NCBI GenBank assembly: GCA_963650135.1
Contig: CAVJLG010000032.1
Span: 1 to 64,000 of the forward strand
Length of the DNA stretch: 64,000 nucleotides
Direction of reading: 5' to 3'
DNA from: HGM13006 sp963650135
GTDB taxonomy: Bacteria > Bacillota > Clostridia > Oscillospirales > Oscillospiraceae
The notes below the pieces were generated by a model. It was not told where the DNA came from. It saw only the letters and a list, made by a program, of their open reading frames with translations, and searched no databases. Position 1 is the first letter of the stretch, and the number at the start of each line of letters is the position of its first letter. Position numbers and translations under genes: made by a program. Positions 1 to 6,806 of the stretch are shown piece by piece.

Positions 1-114
1 TATCATCTGAGTGATTTTCGGTTTCAGCCATGACCGGGAACCATTGTAATTACTGCGTTTCTTCAGTTTTGCTCATGGCTGTTACAGAACAGAAAAGAGG
101 TGTGCATTGCAAGC

Positions 115-390
115 ATGGATCATATGGTTACAATGACAGATGAATACGGACGGGAGGTTCGCTTCGAATTTTTAGAGCTGATCCCTTATGCAGGACATGA
201 GTATGTAGTGCTGCTTCCGGCGGACGAGCCCGAAGAAAGCGTTGGAGAAGTTGTAATTTTGGAGCTTGAAGACTGCCAGAGTGATTCTAATGTAGAGTCG
301 TATGTTTCGGTTGCGTCGGAAGTTGTTCTCAATGCCGTATTTGATATTTTTAAGAGCAATCACAGAAATTTATTTGAATTTACAGACTAA
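115..390 (+). CDS. DUF1292-type small acidic protein
   Basis: This small acidic protein of about 91 residues resembles the DUF1292 (YrzB-like) family common in Firmicutes. The opening has the family pattern of an acidic 'VTMTDEYGREVRFEFLELI' strand pair followed by a 'YVVLLP' strand and a hydrophobic 'EVVILELED' strand. The function of the family is unknown. An upstream in-frame GTG at 100 overlaps the likely Shine-Dalgarno sequence AGAGGTG, so the ATG at 115 is preferred. It stands alone, with composition lower in GC than the genes to its right. Confidence 0.7.
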   Translation: MDHMVTMTDEYGREVRFEFLELIPYAGHEYVVLLPADEPEESVGEVVILELEDCQSDSNVESYVSVASEVVLNAVFDIFKSNHRNLFEFTD

Positions 391-510
391 TTTGTTTCAA
401 TGCGCACCGTTCTTCCCCTGTCCCAGACCAATGGTATGAGATAATAGAATCAGCGGGGGGACCTTGGATTTTTTGCGTTCTTCCAGCACAAGTTTTGGAG
501 GTTCAAAATT

Positions 511-942
511 ATGAAAATCAAGTTTATTTCCAAGAATGAGGCCATGAATATTATGCAGCGGTCCAATCCGGCACTGCGGACCATGGCGATGAAGAAAGCC
601 GAGAAAGAAGCGAACAATGAGCCGTATGCAGGTTATCGCGCCTTCTCTGAAAACGTCGGAAATACGATTTATTATATCCACGACATAAACCGTGGAGAAA
701 TTGAGGCCATCCTCTGCCCACTCGTACGCGGCTTGCGCGGAGTTACTTTTTCTGCCACTTTTTTAATCCCTGAGACTGGTTGTGATATTGCTGCTCAGGC
801 GCTCAAGGAAGTCGAAAATAACGCTTGGGAGGTACATAAGATGAACGGCGGCAGCGGCTGCGAGGTGCTGCTTGGACTTTATACAGCAGAAGCGGCAAGT
901 GTAAAGGAGGTGGATTTGGTTCAGTTGTTTTGGCCTGTTTAA
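511..942 (+). CDS. hypothetical protein, 143 aa
   Basis: I do not recognise this family. The protein is soluble, with no signal peptide or membrane segment, and begins with a basic helix containing a 'PALRTMAMKKAEKEANNEP' stretch. The second half alternates strands and helices and ends with 'VDLVQLFWPV'. A good ribosome binding site (TTTTGGAGG) precedes the ATG. Together with the genes on either side it forms a small + strand group of lower GC content than the flavoenzyme loci, suggesting an accessory or recently gained segment. Confidence 0.55.
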   Translation: MKIKFISKNEAMNIMQRSNPALRTMAMKKAEKEANNEPYAGYRAFSENVGNTIYYIHDINRGEIEAILCPLVRGLRGVTFSATFLIPETGCDIAAQALKEVENNAWEVHKMNGGSGCEVLLGLYTAEAASVKEVDLVQLFWPV

Positions 943-1102
943 GTTATAAGCGCAGGTCCAGTATTTTGGTGGGGCTGTACAAAAAGCAGTGCCCACCAGA
1001 ATGCTGTTGAAAATTGTTATTTTTATGGTAAAATGGGATTACATTTTGTACAAACATACAACGACGTGCATTAACAAAAAGGACGGACGGAAAGGAGCAG
1101 TT

Positions 1103-1945
1103 ATGGCAAACTTAAAACTAAAAAAACTATCCAGGATGCCCATAGGCACACATGTAGAAATCACCTATAGTGCAGGGGATTCCAACCGAAAGATAAGCGG
1201 CATCTTAACTGACAGCGATTTTTCAGAGAGCGTAGAGATCACAGCATACGACGGAGAATGCATTGTCCTAGACTTCTCTCTGATTCTAGGAGTCCTGGAA
1301 ACAAAGTCTATTAGAGAGGTGTTGACCAATACCCCCATAGGGACGAAGGTGCGTTTCTCATATGGAGATGAGAATCAAAGGGAACCCAATACAGCGGGAA
1401 CAGTAACCGACAATGACAATGAAGAAAGCATTGAAATTTCTGTTTCTACTGGGAAAGAAATTGTCCTTGACTATGATTTAATCAGAAGCTTTCTTGTAAT
1501 CGATTCTGCCAGAACAATACATAGCAAGACAAAAGAAGCAGCAGTGCCAGTCATAGATTCAGGGGAATCTACTAGAGTCGAGCCGTCAAGGAGTGCAAAG
1601 CTGCTGGAGCAAGAACCCGAGGATAATGGTGGAATTGTCGTCTGCCACGGTATAGCTGTCGGCAAGAAGCATGGTGCGTTCGCCGTTGGTGTTGACTCTC
1701 CAGCAGGAATCATAGAGGCAGTAGCCCACAAACATTGCGCCATTGGTACCGATTGCCTCGGTAGCCGCCAGCGACTGGGGTTCGCCATCCAGACCCACGC
1801 GAAGGGTGTTGGAGCCAGAGTTTGCAGCGGGCGCTGCTTCGGTTGCCGTGCTCTCTGTGGCAGCAGAAGACACGGCGACACTGGAAGTTGCTTCTCCGCA
1901 GGCAGTCATGCCCAAAAGCATCAAACCGGTCAGAAGCAGGGATAA
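1103..1945 (+). CDS. tandem beta-barrel-repeat protein, truncated and fused out of frame into a solute-binding gene
   Basis: The start at 1103 is chosen because AAAGGAGC lies just upstream; the reading frame is open from 989. Residues 1-130 contain two tandem repeats of about 55 residues ('MPIGTHVEITYS...GECIVLDFSLI' and 'TPIGTKVRFSYG...GKEIVLDYDLI'), probably small beta-barrels of the SH3 or Sm type. I know no function for it. After about residue 172 (near 1620) the protein is nonsense: the frame simply reads the antisense strand of a lipoprotein gene encoded on the other strand. The native 3' end of this gene has therefore been lost at a recombination junction, and the product may be non-functional. 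Confidence 0.5.
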   Translation: MANLKLKKLSRMPIGTHVEITYSAGDSNRKISGILTDSDFSESVEITAYDGECIVLDFSLILGVLETKSIREVLTNTPIGTKVRFSYGDENQREPNTAGTVTDNDNEESIEISVSTGKEIVLDYDLIRSFLVIDSARTIHSKTKEAAVPVIDSGESTRVEPSRSAKLLEQEPEDNGGIVVCHGIAVGKKHGAFAVGVDSPAGIIEAVAHKHCAIGTDCLGSRQRLGFAIQTHAKGVGARVCSGRCFGCRALCGSRRHGDTGSCFSAGSHAQKHQTGQKQG

Positions 1946-1966
1946 CATTCTTTTTGCACGTTTCAT
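1586..1966 (-). pseudogene. OppA/DppA-type (family 5) solute-binding lipoprotein, N-terminal fragment only
   Basis: The reading frame begins with a lipoprotein signal peptide (MKRAKRM, hydrophobic core, lipobox GMTAC), then a low-complexity Ser/Ala/Thr/Glu linker, then the typical start of a family 5 peptide-binding domain ('LRVGLDGEPQSL', 'LYDSCWRVNTNGER', 'LADSYTVADDNSTI'). Similarity ends at about residue 114, where the frame runs into unrelated sequence ('ILGFLLQQLCTP') antisense to the neighbouring + strand gene. Family members are about 500-550 residues, so more than three quarters is missing. It follows the flavoenzyme gene on the same strand with a 31-base gap and a GAAAGGAAG ribosome binding site, so it was once the last known gene of that operon. 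Confidence 0.85.
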
Positions 1967-1997
1967 AATTTTCTTCCTTTCTCAATTGCTTAACAAG

Positions 1998-3968
1998 TTA
2001 AATCTGATTGGCCGCAGCAAAGGCTGCTCGGTTGGCAAAGGTCAGATTTCCAGCCTTGGTACAATCGCCAATCACAAAGCGCTCCGGGAGAATTCCCCAA
2101 CAGACCATGCCCTCGTCCAGTCTGGGCTTGGTGCCCGCCGCAAGAATCACCGTCTCGCAGGGAATCTTGCGGCTTACTCCATCGGCATCGGTATAGCACA
2201 CGGCATTCGGCAAAATCTCCGTTACACAGACACTGGTCAAGGCGCTGATGTTTTCGGTTTGCTCCACCTGTGAAAGAATCACGGAGCCCACATGGGGAAC
2301 CATGTCCTCTTTTGCCAGACCATCCTGCATTTCAAGGATGGTAGTGGGATGGCCGTTTCGCGCAAAGTGGATGGCCGCCTCTGTGCCGATACCTCCCCCG
2401 CCGATCACCACCACGCTGCCGTGAATCCGCTCGGGATGATTCAGTGCATCCGGCGCGGGGATCACATTGGGGCCGTCCGCCCCCGGAATGGGCGGAACAA
2501 CGCTCTGACCGCCGACGGCTGCAATCACTGCATCGAATCCCTGCTGCTGAAGCAATTCGGGGGTTGCTTTCATACCGAGATGCAGGATCGCACCGCTCTT
2601 GTTCACCTGGGCAATCAACCAGTCGAGATACCGCTTTACCGGCCACTTAAAGCTTGGCTGGCTTGCTGCAATCAGCGCGCCGCCCAGCGTTTCGGATTGC
2701 TCGAACAGCTCTACCTGATGCCCACGCTGCCGCAGATAGACCGCAGCGCGCATACCGGCGGCTCCCCCGCCCACGACTGCAACTCGTTTGGAGCGCGCTA
2801 CGGGCTTCACGGCATTGTGGAGCGCATGCTGAATGCCGAATTCCGGATTCACAGAGCACATGCTTAAAAACGGTGTGTTGTTTCCCATCACATGGCAGCG
2901 GTTGCATAGGATACACGGCGTGATATCCTCGGGGCGACCCTCGGCGATTTTTTCGCCCCAGTGGGGGTCCGCGATCCACATGCGTCCGGCAGCGATCATG
3001 TCTGCTTTTCCAGTGGCAATAGCATCCTCCATCACATAAGGGTCCTGATAGCCGCCCACCGGCATGATCTTGGTATACTTTAGATTCAGCGTTTTCAGCT
3101 CCGCCGCCAAAGCCAGGGTCGGATTCGGCGGGAGATAACCGGTGGGATGGGAATCGTCCTCGTTATCCATGCGAACCTGAATGATATCGATCAGTCCGTC
3201 CGCCATACGGCAGAATTCTTTGAATTCCTCCAGGGTATAGCCGTCGGCCCCATCCGTTGCACTCATTGCCGCGGAGGTAATAAAGTTCTGCCCCATCTGC
3301 GCCTTGATGCGCCGAAAAACCTCCAGGGGAACCTTTGCGCGATTTTCTAAGCTGCCGCCCCATTCGTCTGTGCGCCGATTGGATACCGGAGAGAGAAAAC
3401 GTCCCATAAATGTGTCGCGGTAGGCAGCATGAATGGAGATCATGTCAAAGCCCAGCTCCGGACACAGGGCACACTGCTCTAAAATAAGCTGAATGTATTC
3501 CTCGATTTTCTCCTTTTTGAATTCCTTCAGCCCCGCAGCCGGGTTTCCGGTCACATCCCAACCCGCTTCAAACTCCAGCGCCAAATCCAGGCAGCTTTTG
3601 CTGCCGTAATAATGGATGGCATCGTTGAGCATAATCATATAGTTCTGATTCTTGGGCGTCCAGATGTCCCACTGGGGAAAATGCAGCGGATCTTTGCCCG
3701 CGATGGTTTGGGGCTCCCCATTCTCATCGGGCGGAAGCAATGCCATCGGGTCAGAGGGGCCTTTGGAGGAATAGGTATGGGATATGGTTACCACGGCGGC
3801 ACCATTGGCGGCACGCTTTGCCAAATGCTCAATCATGTGGTCGTTGGGAGGTTCTTCCGGTCCGGAAATGAAATGCGGGATGGAAGTAGACGAAAACAGC
3901 CGGTTTTTGAGCACGGTATTCCAAATGCGGATTGGCGACATTAGGTTTGGAAAAAGTTGTTTCATCAT
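1998..3968 (-). CDS. OYE-type iron-sulfur flavoprotein (NADH:flavin oxidoreductase / enoate reductase-like)
   Basis: This 656-residue protein has the full architecture of the 2,4-dienoyl-CoA reductase / BaiCD / trimethylamine dehydrogenase group. It comprises an FMN-binding TIM barrel (1-345), a [4Fe-4S] site at C352, C355, C358 and C371, an FAD-binding Rossmann motif (VVGGGAAGMRAA, about 397-408) and an NAD(P) motif (VVIGGGGIGTEAA, about 520-532). It ends in the usual FAD-contact segment 'FVIGDCTKAGN'. The family reduces activated C=C bonds of enones and enoyl-CoAs. The active-site loop reads IHAAYRDT: H180 is kept, but the residue aligned with the usual catalytic Tyr is Thr. The gene lies 8 bases after the double PhzB-like gene, with TAAGGTA as ribosome binding site, so the two are co-transcribed. 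The substrate is unknown. Confidence 0.93.
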   Translation of the reverse strand: MMKQLFPNLMSPIRIWNTVLKNRLFSSTSIPHFISGPEEPPNDHMIEHLAKRAANGAAVVTISHTYSSKGPSDPMALLPPDENGEPQTIAGKDPLHFPQWDIWTPKNQNYMIMLNDAIHYYGSKSCLDLALEFEAGWDVTGNPAAGLKEFKKEKIEEYIQLILEQCALCPELGFDMISIHAAYRDTFMGRFLSPVSNRRTDEWGGSLENRAKVPLEVFRRIKAQMGQNFITSAAMSATDGADGYTLEEFKEFCRMADGLIDIIQVRMDNEDDSHPTGYLPPNPTLALAAELKTLNLKYTKIMPVGGYQDPYVMEDAIATGKADMIAAGRMWIADPHWGEKIAEGRPEDITPCILCNRCHVMGNNTPFLSMCSVNPEFGIQHALHNAVKPVARSKRVAVVGGGAAGMRAAVYLRQRGHQVELFEQSETLGGALIAASQPSFKWPVKRYLDWLIAQVNKSGAILHLGMKATPELLQQQGFDAVIAAVGGQSVVPPIPGADGPNVIPAPDALNHPERIHGSVVVIGGGGIGTEAAIHFARNGHPTTILEMQDGLAKEDMVPHVGSVILSQVEQTENISALTSVCVTEILPNAVCYTDADGVSRKIPCETVILAAGTKPRLDEGMVCWGILPERFVIGDCTKAGNLTFANRAAFAAANQI

Positions 3969-3976
3969 CTGTTACC

Positions 3977-4924
3977 TTAAAAATTCATGTAGGGGAACGA
4001 GGGGATCATCTGATTCATGGATGCAAATTTGTTCATGGAATTGAAGTAAACGCGGAAATGCTTTACCTTCTCCTGTTCCAAAAACACGATCTGAAGTTCC
4101 CGCTGGTGATAATGGCCATTCTTGTGGCTCCATGTGGTGCGGCCATAGCCTTCGCTTTCCACAATAATCACGTTGGGGTCCACAGACTGATAGTAGCCAA
4201 CGGATTCATCGGGGGTCGTCCATTCCGGGCAGGCATAAAACATCCAGTCCGTTTGTGTGTCGAAGCTCGCGCCCTGATAAACCTCAGGCATATTGAACGG
4301 AACGTAGGGGCATACCATGGTAACGTCCGAAGCATAAATAGATTCCAGCGAAGCGTCAAATTCGATGGGATTGACAAAGTTATCAATGGCGCGCTTTCGG
4401 TTCAGCTCCGGCGAGAGCTTGGAGGGCTGTCCCTCCGGCATGCGGACAGAGGGTGCCTCCTCCTTGGGGTCGAAGATATACCCCGGGAGGGAGATGCCCA
4501 GCGCATTGTAAAACTCAATGGCATTGAAATAATCCTTCAGCGCCGCGATCTTCCCGTCCCGAATGGTAATTTTGATGGCATGCTCATTCTGATACGCGCA
4601 TTCCTTTTGCGCCCAATAGACGGTGCCCTTACAGAAGCGGATTGCCCAGAATACATTCGGATCTGTGGTGGGGATGATGGTCGGCTCACAGATTGGGGCC
4701 ATGGTGCGAACTGTGTTTCTCAGCCACCAGCGGAACGCCTCCAGAAACTCAAACGAGGAAAGATGCTGGAGCATCCCGGGCGGTGCATGGGGAAAATCCA
4801 CTGCCACATCATCGGTAAAGAGATCTCTGTACTGCTCCTCCCAGAAGTTTGCATTGCAGAATTTCTGAACGAGATCATAATTGTCCGTCTTCGTGGGAAT
4901 ATGGACCTTAGGAACTGGATACAT
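3977..4924 (-). CDS. tandem NTF2-fold protein, PhzA/PhzB-like (two domains)
   Basis: Two copies of a domain of about 155 residues (about 1-155 and 165-315) share the pattern of PhzA/PhzB and SnoaL-like proteins: an N-terminal helix pair, a 'DPNVFWAIRFCKGT' or 'DPNVIIVESEGYGRT' strand, and a closing 'IRDGKIAALKDYFNAIEFYNALGI' or 'QEKVKHFRVYFNSMNKFASM' segment. Single-domain relatives act in small-molecule dehydration, isomerisation or condensation using a conical hydrophobic pocket. A fused pair is unusual because these proteins normally self-dimerise. It is the first gene of a leftward operon with the OYE gene and is preceded by AGGTGG. It is divergent from a LysR gene that is its likely regulator. 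Confidence 0.8.
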   Translation of the reverse strand: MYPVPKVHIPTKTDNYDLVQKFCNANFWEEQYRDLFTDDVAVDFPHAPPGMLQHLSSFEFLEAFRWWLRNTVRTMAPICEPTIIPTTDPNVFWAIRFCKGTVYWAQKECAYQNEHAIKITIRDGKIAALKDYFNAIEFYNALGISLPGYIFDPKEEAPSVRMPEGQPSKLSPELNRKRAIDNFVNPIEFDASLESIYASDVTMVCPYVPFNMPEVYQGASFDTQTDWMFYACPEWTTPDESVGYYQSVDPNVIIVESEGYGRTTWSHKNGHYHQRELQIVFLEQEKVKHFRVYFNSMNKFASMNQMIPSFPYMNF

Positions 4925-4976
4925 GGATAACCACCTGCTTTCTTATAAAGTTCGAATCTGTAATAATTACAGCTTC

Positions 4977-5006
4977 ATTATAGCAAGCGTTCTTGTCCCT
5001 TGTGAA
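4977..5006 (-). promoter_or_regulatory. sigma-70-type promoter for the leftward PhzB-like/OYE operon
   Basis: On the minus strand, TTCACA (5001-5006) and a perfect TATAAT (4977-4982) are separated by 18 bases, about 50 bases before the start codon at 4924. The nearly perfect inverted repeat at 5015-5035 sits immediately upstream of the -35 box, where a LysR activator would bind. Confidence 0.65.
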
Positions 5007-5014
5007 ATACGCAC

Positions 5015-5035
5015 TTACAATGGGCGTTATTGTAA
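5015..5035. promoter_or_regulatory. perfect inverted repeat TTACAAT-N7-ATTGTAA, probable LysR operator
   Basis: The dyad TTACAAT/ATTGTAA with a 7-base centre contains the T-N11-A arrangement of LysR-type binding sites. It lies in the divergent intergenic region just upstream of the -35 box of the leftward operon and about 100 bases before the LysR start. A related half-site (TTACAAT at 6085-6091, followed by ATTGCAG at 6100-6106) lies upstream of the promoter of the next PhzB-like gene. Both are inferred targets of the LysR protein encoded between them. Confidence 0.6.
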
Positions 5036-5138
5036 ACGGCAATAATCGCGGCTTCCATAGCCGGTGCCCTGGAAAGTCCTTTTCTTATTCCGGAAAAAGT
5101 GCTATAATAAAATAAAATGTGACAAAGGTGGACACATC

Positions 5139-6038
5139 ATGGATTTGAAAAACCTGCATTGTTTTATTGCCGTGGCAGAGCAGCTAAACTTCAGTCGCGC
5201 CGCAGAAAGCCTTTTCCTCTCTCAGCCCTCCCTGAGTATCCGAATCAAGGCTTTAGAGGATGAGCTGCACACCAAGCTGTTCCACCGTACCCACCAGCAG
5301 GTCTATCTGACTGCGGAGGGTGCCGCATTATTGCCGGAGGTCCGGGATATCTTGCAGCGACTTGATGCACTGCCCACCTATCTGCAAAAAGTTCCTGCGG
5401 AGGATAAAGAGGTTCCCTCCACGCTGATTATTGGCTGGGACCCCCAGGAGGACAGGACCGATCTGCCTGTAATCAACGCTGCGTTTTCAAAAATCCAGGA
5501 CGAGAACCCCCACATTCACATCGAATACGTCATTTTTCAGCAGGAAAGCTTTGAACAGTCGCTCTCGGACGGAAATATCGACATCTGTCTGAAAATTATG
5601 AACCCAGCGGACAAACTGCCATCCCAGTTTTCCGCCATGCCGCTGATGACCGAGCCCATTGTCCTCTATGCCGAAGGGGTAGACGATGTGCCAATCTCAG
5701 AGATTTTCACCGCGCGTACTCTGCTGCTGCTGGATTCCGGCGATCAATGGAACAATCTGTGTCTCAACTGGTTAAACACGCAAAAAATCAGTTATACCAG
5801 CAGGCTTGTTCAAAATACGCAATCCCTGCTGATGAATATTAAAAGCATGAGCGGGGCAGCATTTGTGCCGAAATCCTATGCCGAAAGCATAAATAAAGGG
5901 CGTGGCAAACTATATGAATTTCCCATTCCAAATGCCAGCGCAACACTCGCCGCAGTATGGAATAAATACAATATCAAGGGAGCCATTCAGCTTGTAATCA
6001 ACGAGCTGTCTGCCGCAGTTCGGAAAATGCCTACATAA
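5139..6038 (+). CDS. LysR-family transcriptional regulator
   Basis: This 299-residue protein has the classical LysR N-terminal winged helix-turn-helix ('MDLKNLHCFIAVAEQLNFSR', 'LFLSQPSLSIRIKALEDEL', 'LFHRTHQQVYLTAEG') followed by a periplasmic-binding-type effector domain from about residue 90. The start at 5139 matches the family N terminus; the frame is open further upstream without family similarity. A TATAAT box lies at 5103-5108. The gene is divergent from the PhzB-like/OYE operon and is followed by another PhzB-like gene, so it probably senses the substrate or product of that pathway. Confidence 0.92.
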   Translation: MDLKNLHCFIAVAEQLNFSRAAESLFLSQPSLSIRIKALEDELHTKLFHRTHQQVYLTAEGAALLPEVRDILQRLDALPTYLQKVPAEDKEVPSTLIIGWDPQEDRTDLPVINAAFSKIQDENPHIHIEYVIFQQESFEQSLSDGNIDICLKIMNPADKLPSQFSAMPLMTEPIVLYAEGVDDVPISEIFTARTLLLLDSGDQWNNLCLNWLNTQKISYTSRLVQNTQSLLMNIKSMSGAAFVPKSYAESINKGRGKLYEFPIPNASATLAAVWNKYNIKGAIQLVINELSAAVRKMPT

Positions 6039-6044
6039 CCGAAA

Positions 6045-6076
6045 AACAGCCGTCCTGGAATTTCAGGGCGGCTGTT
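6045..6076 (+). terminator. stem-loop after the LysR gene
   Basis: AACAGCCGTCCTG pairs with CAGGGCGGCTGTT around a short loop, 7 bases after the LysR stop codon. It lacks a proper T run, so termination may be weak. It separates LysR from the promoter of the next gene. Confidence 0.55.
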
Positions 6077-6114
6077 ATTGGCTTTTACAATAGTTTAATA
6101 TTGCAGCTAAATAT

Positions 6115-6143
6115 TTCACAAATGCAACGGAGTTTGCTATAGT
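6115..6143 (+). promoter_or_regulatory. sigma-70-type promoter of the single PhzB-like gene
   Basis: TTCACA (6115-6120) and TATAGT (6138-6143) are separated by 17 bases. The same TTCACA hexamer is used as -35 box by the divergent operon regulated from 5015-5035, and a TTACAAT half-site lies 23 bases upstream at 6085-6091, supporting co-regulation by the LysR protein. Confidence 0.6.
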
Positions 6144-6175
6144 AAGGTCAGTTTTGAAGGAAAGGGTGATTCACC

Positions 6176-6661
6176 TTGTTTGAAAACGTAAAACTATTCC
6201 CCGACGAGCACCTGGCGCTGCGGAAGAAGAATTTTGAAACCGTGAAGCAATGGATGGAGCTGGGTCTCAGCCCCAAGATCACCGATTTGTATGCCGAGGA
6301 GTTTACCACCGGCGTTGCCTACGACTTCGGTGAAATTCCCATGCGGAACACGGATCGCAAGATGCAGGCCGCATTGGACGCCATGAATGCAGAGATCTAT
6401 CCCGATTGGGAATGGAGCAATCCTGTGCTGATGCAGTCAGACGACCCCAATCTCTTTATGGTTGAATGCGACGGCAAGGGTACGCAGCTCAAGGACGGGA
6501 AGCCCTTTGGTACCCATAAGGACCATTATATCCATCGATTTGAGATGGAGGACGGGAAAATCAAAAACTATCTGGAGTTCAATAGCCCCCTGAATGAGCT
6601 CAGAGAAATGGGCATGGTTATTCCGCCGGAATTTATGCCCGGTCCTCCCCCCGAGGGCTAA
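6176..6661 (+). CDS. PhzA/PhzB-like NTF2-fold protein
   Basis: This 161-residue protein matches the layout of PhzA/PhzB over its whole length: 'YPDWEWSN', 'SDDPNLFMVECDGKGTQL', a 'HYIHRFEMEDGKIKNYLEF' segment and 'LREMGMVIPPEF' at the end. PhzA/PhzB assist condensation in phenazine synthesis, but no other phz gene is present here, so a different cyclic substrate is likely. The start is a TTG at 6176, preceded by GGAAAGGG; the next in-frame ATG would remove a third of the domain. It has its own promoter and probably belongs to the LysR regulon of the neighbouring loci. Confidence 0.85.
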   Translation: MFENVKLFPDEHLALRKKNFETVKQWMELGLSPKITDLYAEEFTTGVAYDFGEIPMRNTDRKMQAALDAMNAEIYPDWEWSNPVLMQSDDPNLFMVECDGKGTQLKDGKPFGTHKDHYIHRFEMEDGKIKNYLEFNSPLNELREMGMVIPPEFMPGPPPEG

Positions 6662-6668
6662 GCTTCAT

Positions 6669-6720
6669 GAAGCCACGATTGCAATCTGCCCCCTGCGGTT
6701 TGGACTGCAATCGTGGCTTC
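6669..6720. terminator. 15-bp perfect stem-loop after the PhzB-like gene
   Basis: GAAGCCACGATTGCA (6669-6683) pairs perfectly with TGCAATCGTGGCTTC (6706-6720) around a 22-base loop, 7 bases after the stop codon. A second terminator hairpin follows at 6765-6800. Confidence 0.7.
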
Positions 6721-6747
6721 TATATCCCATTTGTCCTGTATCGCCAA

Positions 6748-6806
6748 TCCATACCAGCTCATAAAACCGCCCAGTCTGAGAAAGTTCAGGCTGGGCGGTT
6801 TTCTTT
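6748..6806. terminator. bidirectional terminator inside a duplicated intergenic element
   Basis: AACCGCCCAG (6765-6774) pairs with CTGGGCGGTT (6791-6800), followed by TTCTTTT and preceded by ATAAAA, so it can end transcription from both the PhzB-like gene and the convergent OYE gene. The left 43 bases (ATCCATACCAGCTC and on) recur almost unchanged at 13569-13611. Confidence 0.75.

Noticed and set aside
6176..6661. Phenazine biosynthesis locus
   Set aside because: Only PhzA/B-like genes are present; no PhzC, D, E, F or G homolog lies nearby, so the PhzB similarity indicates fold and not pathway.
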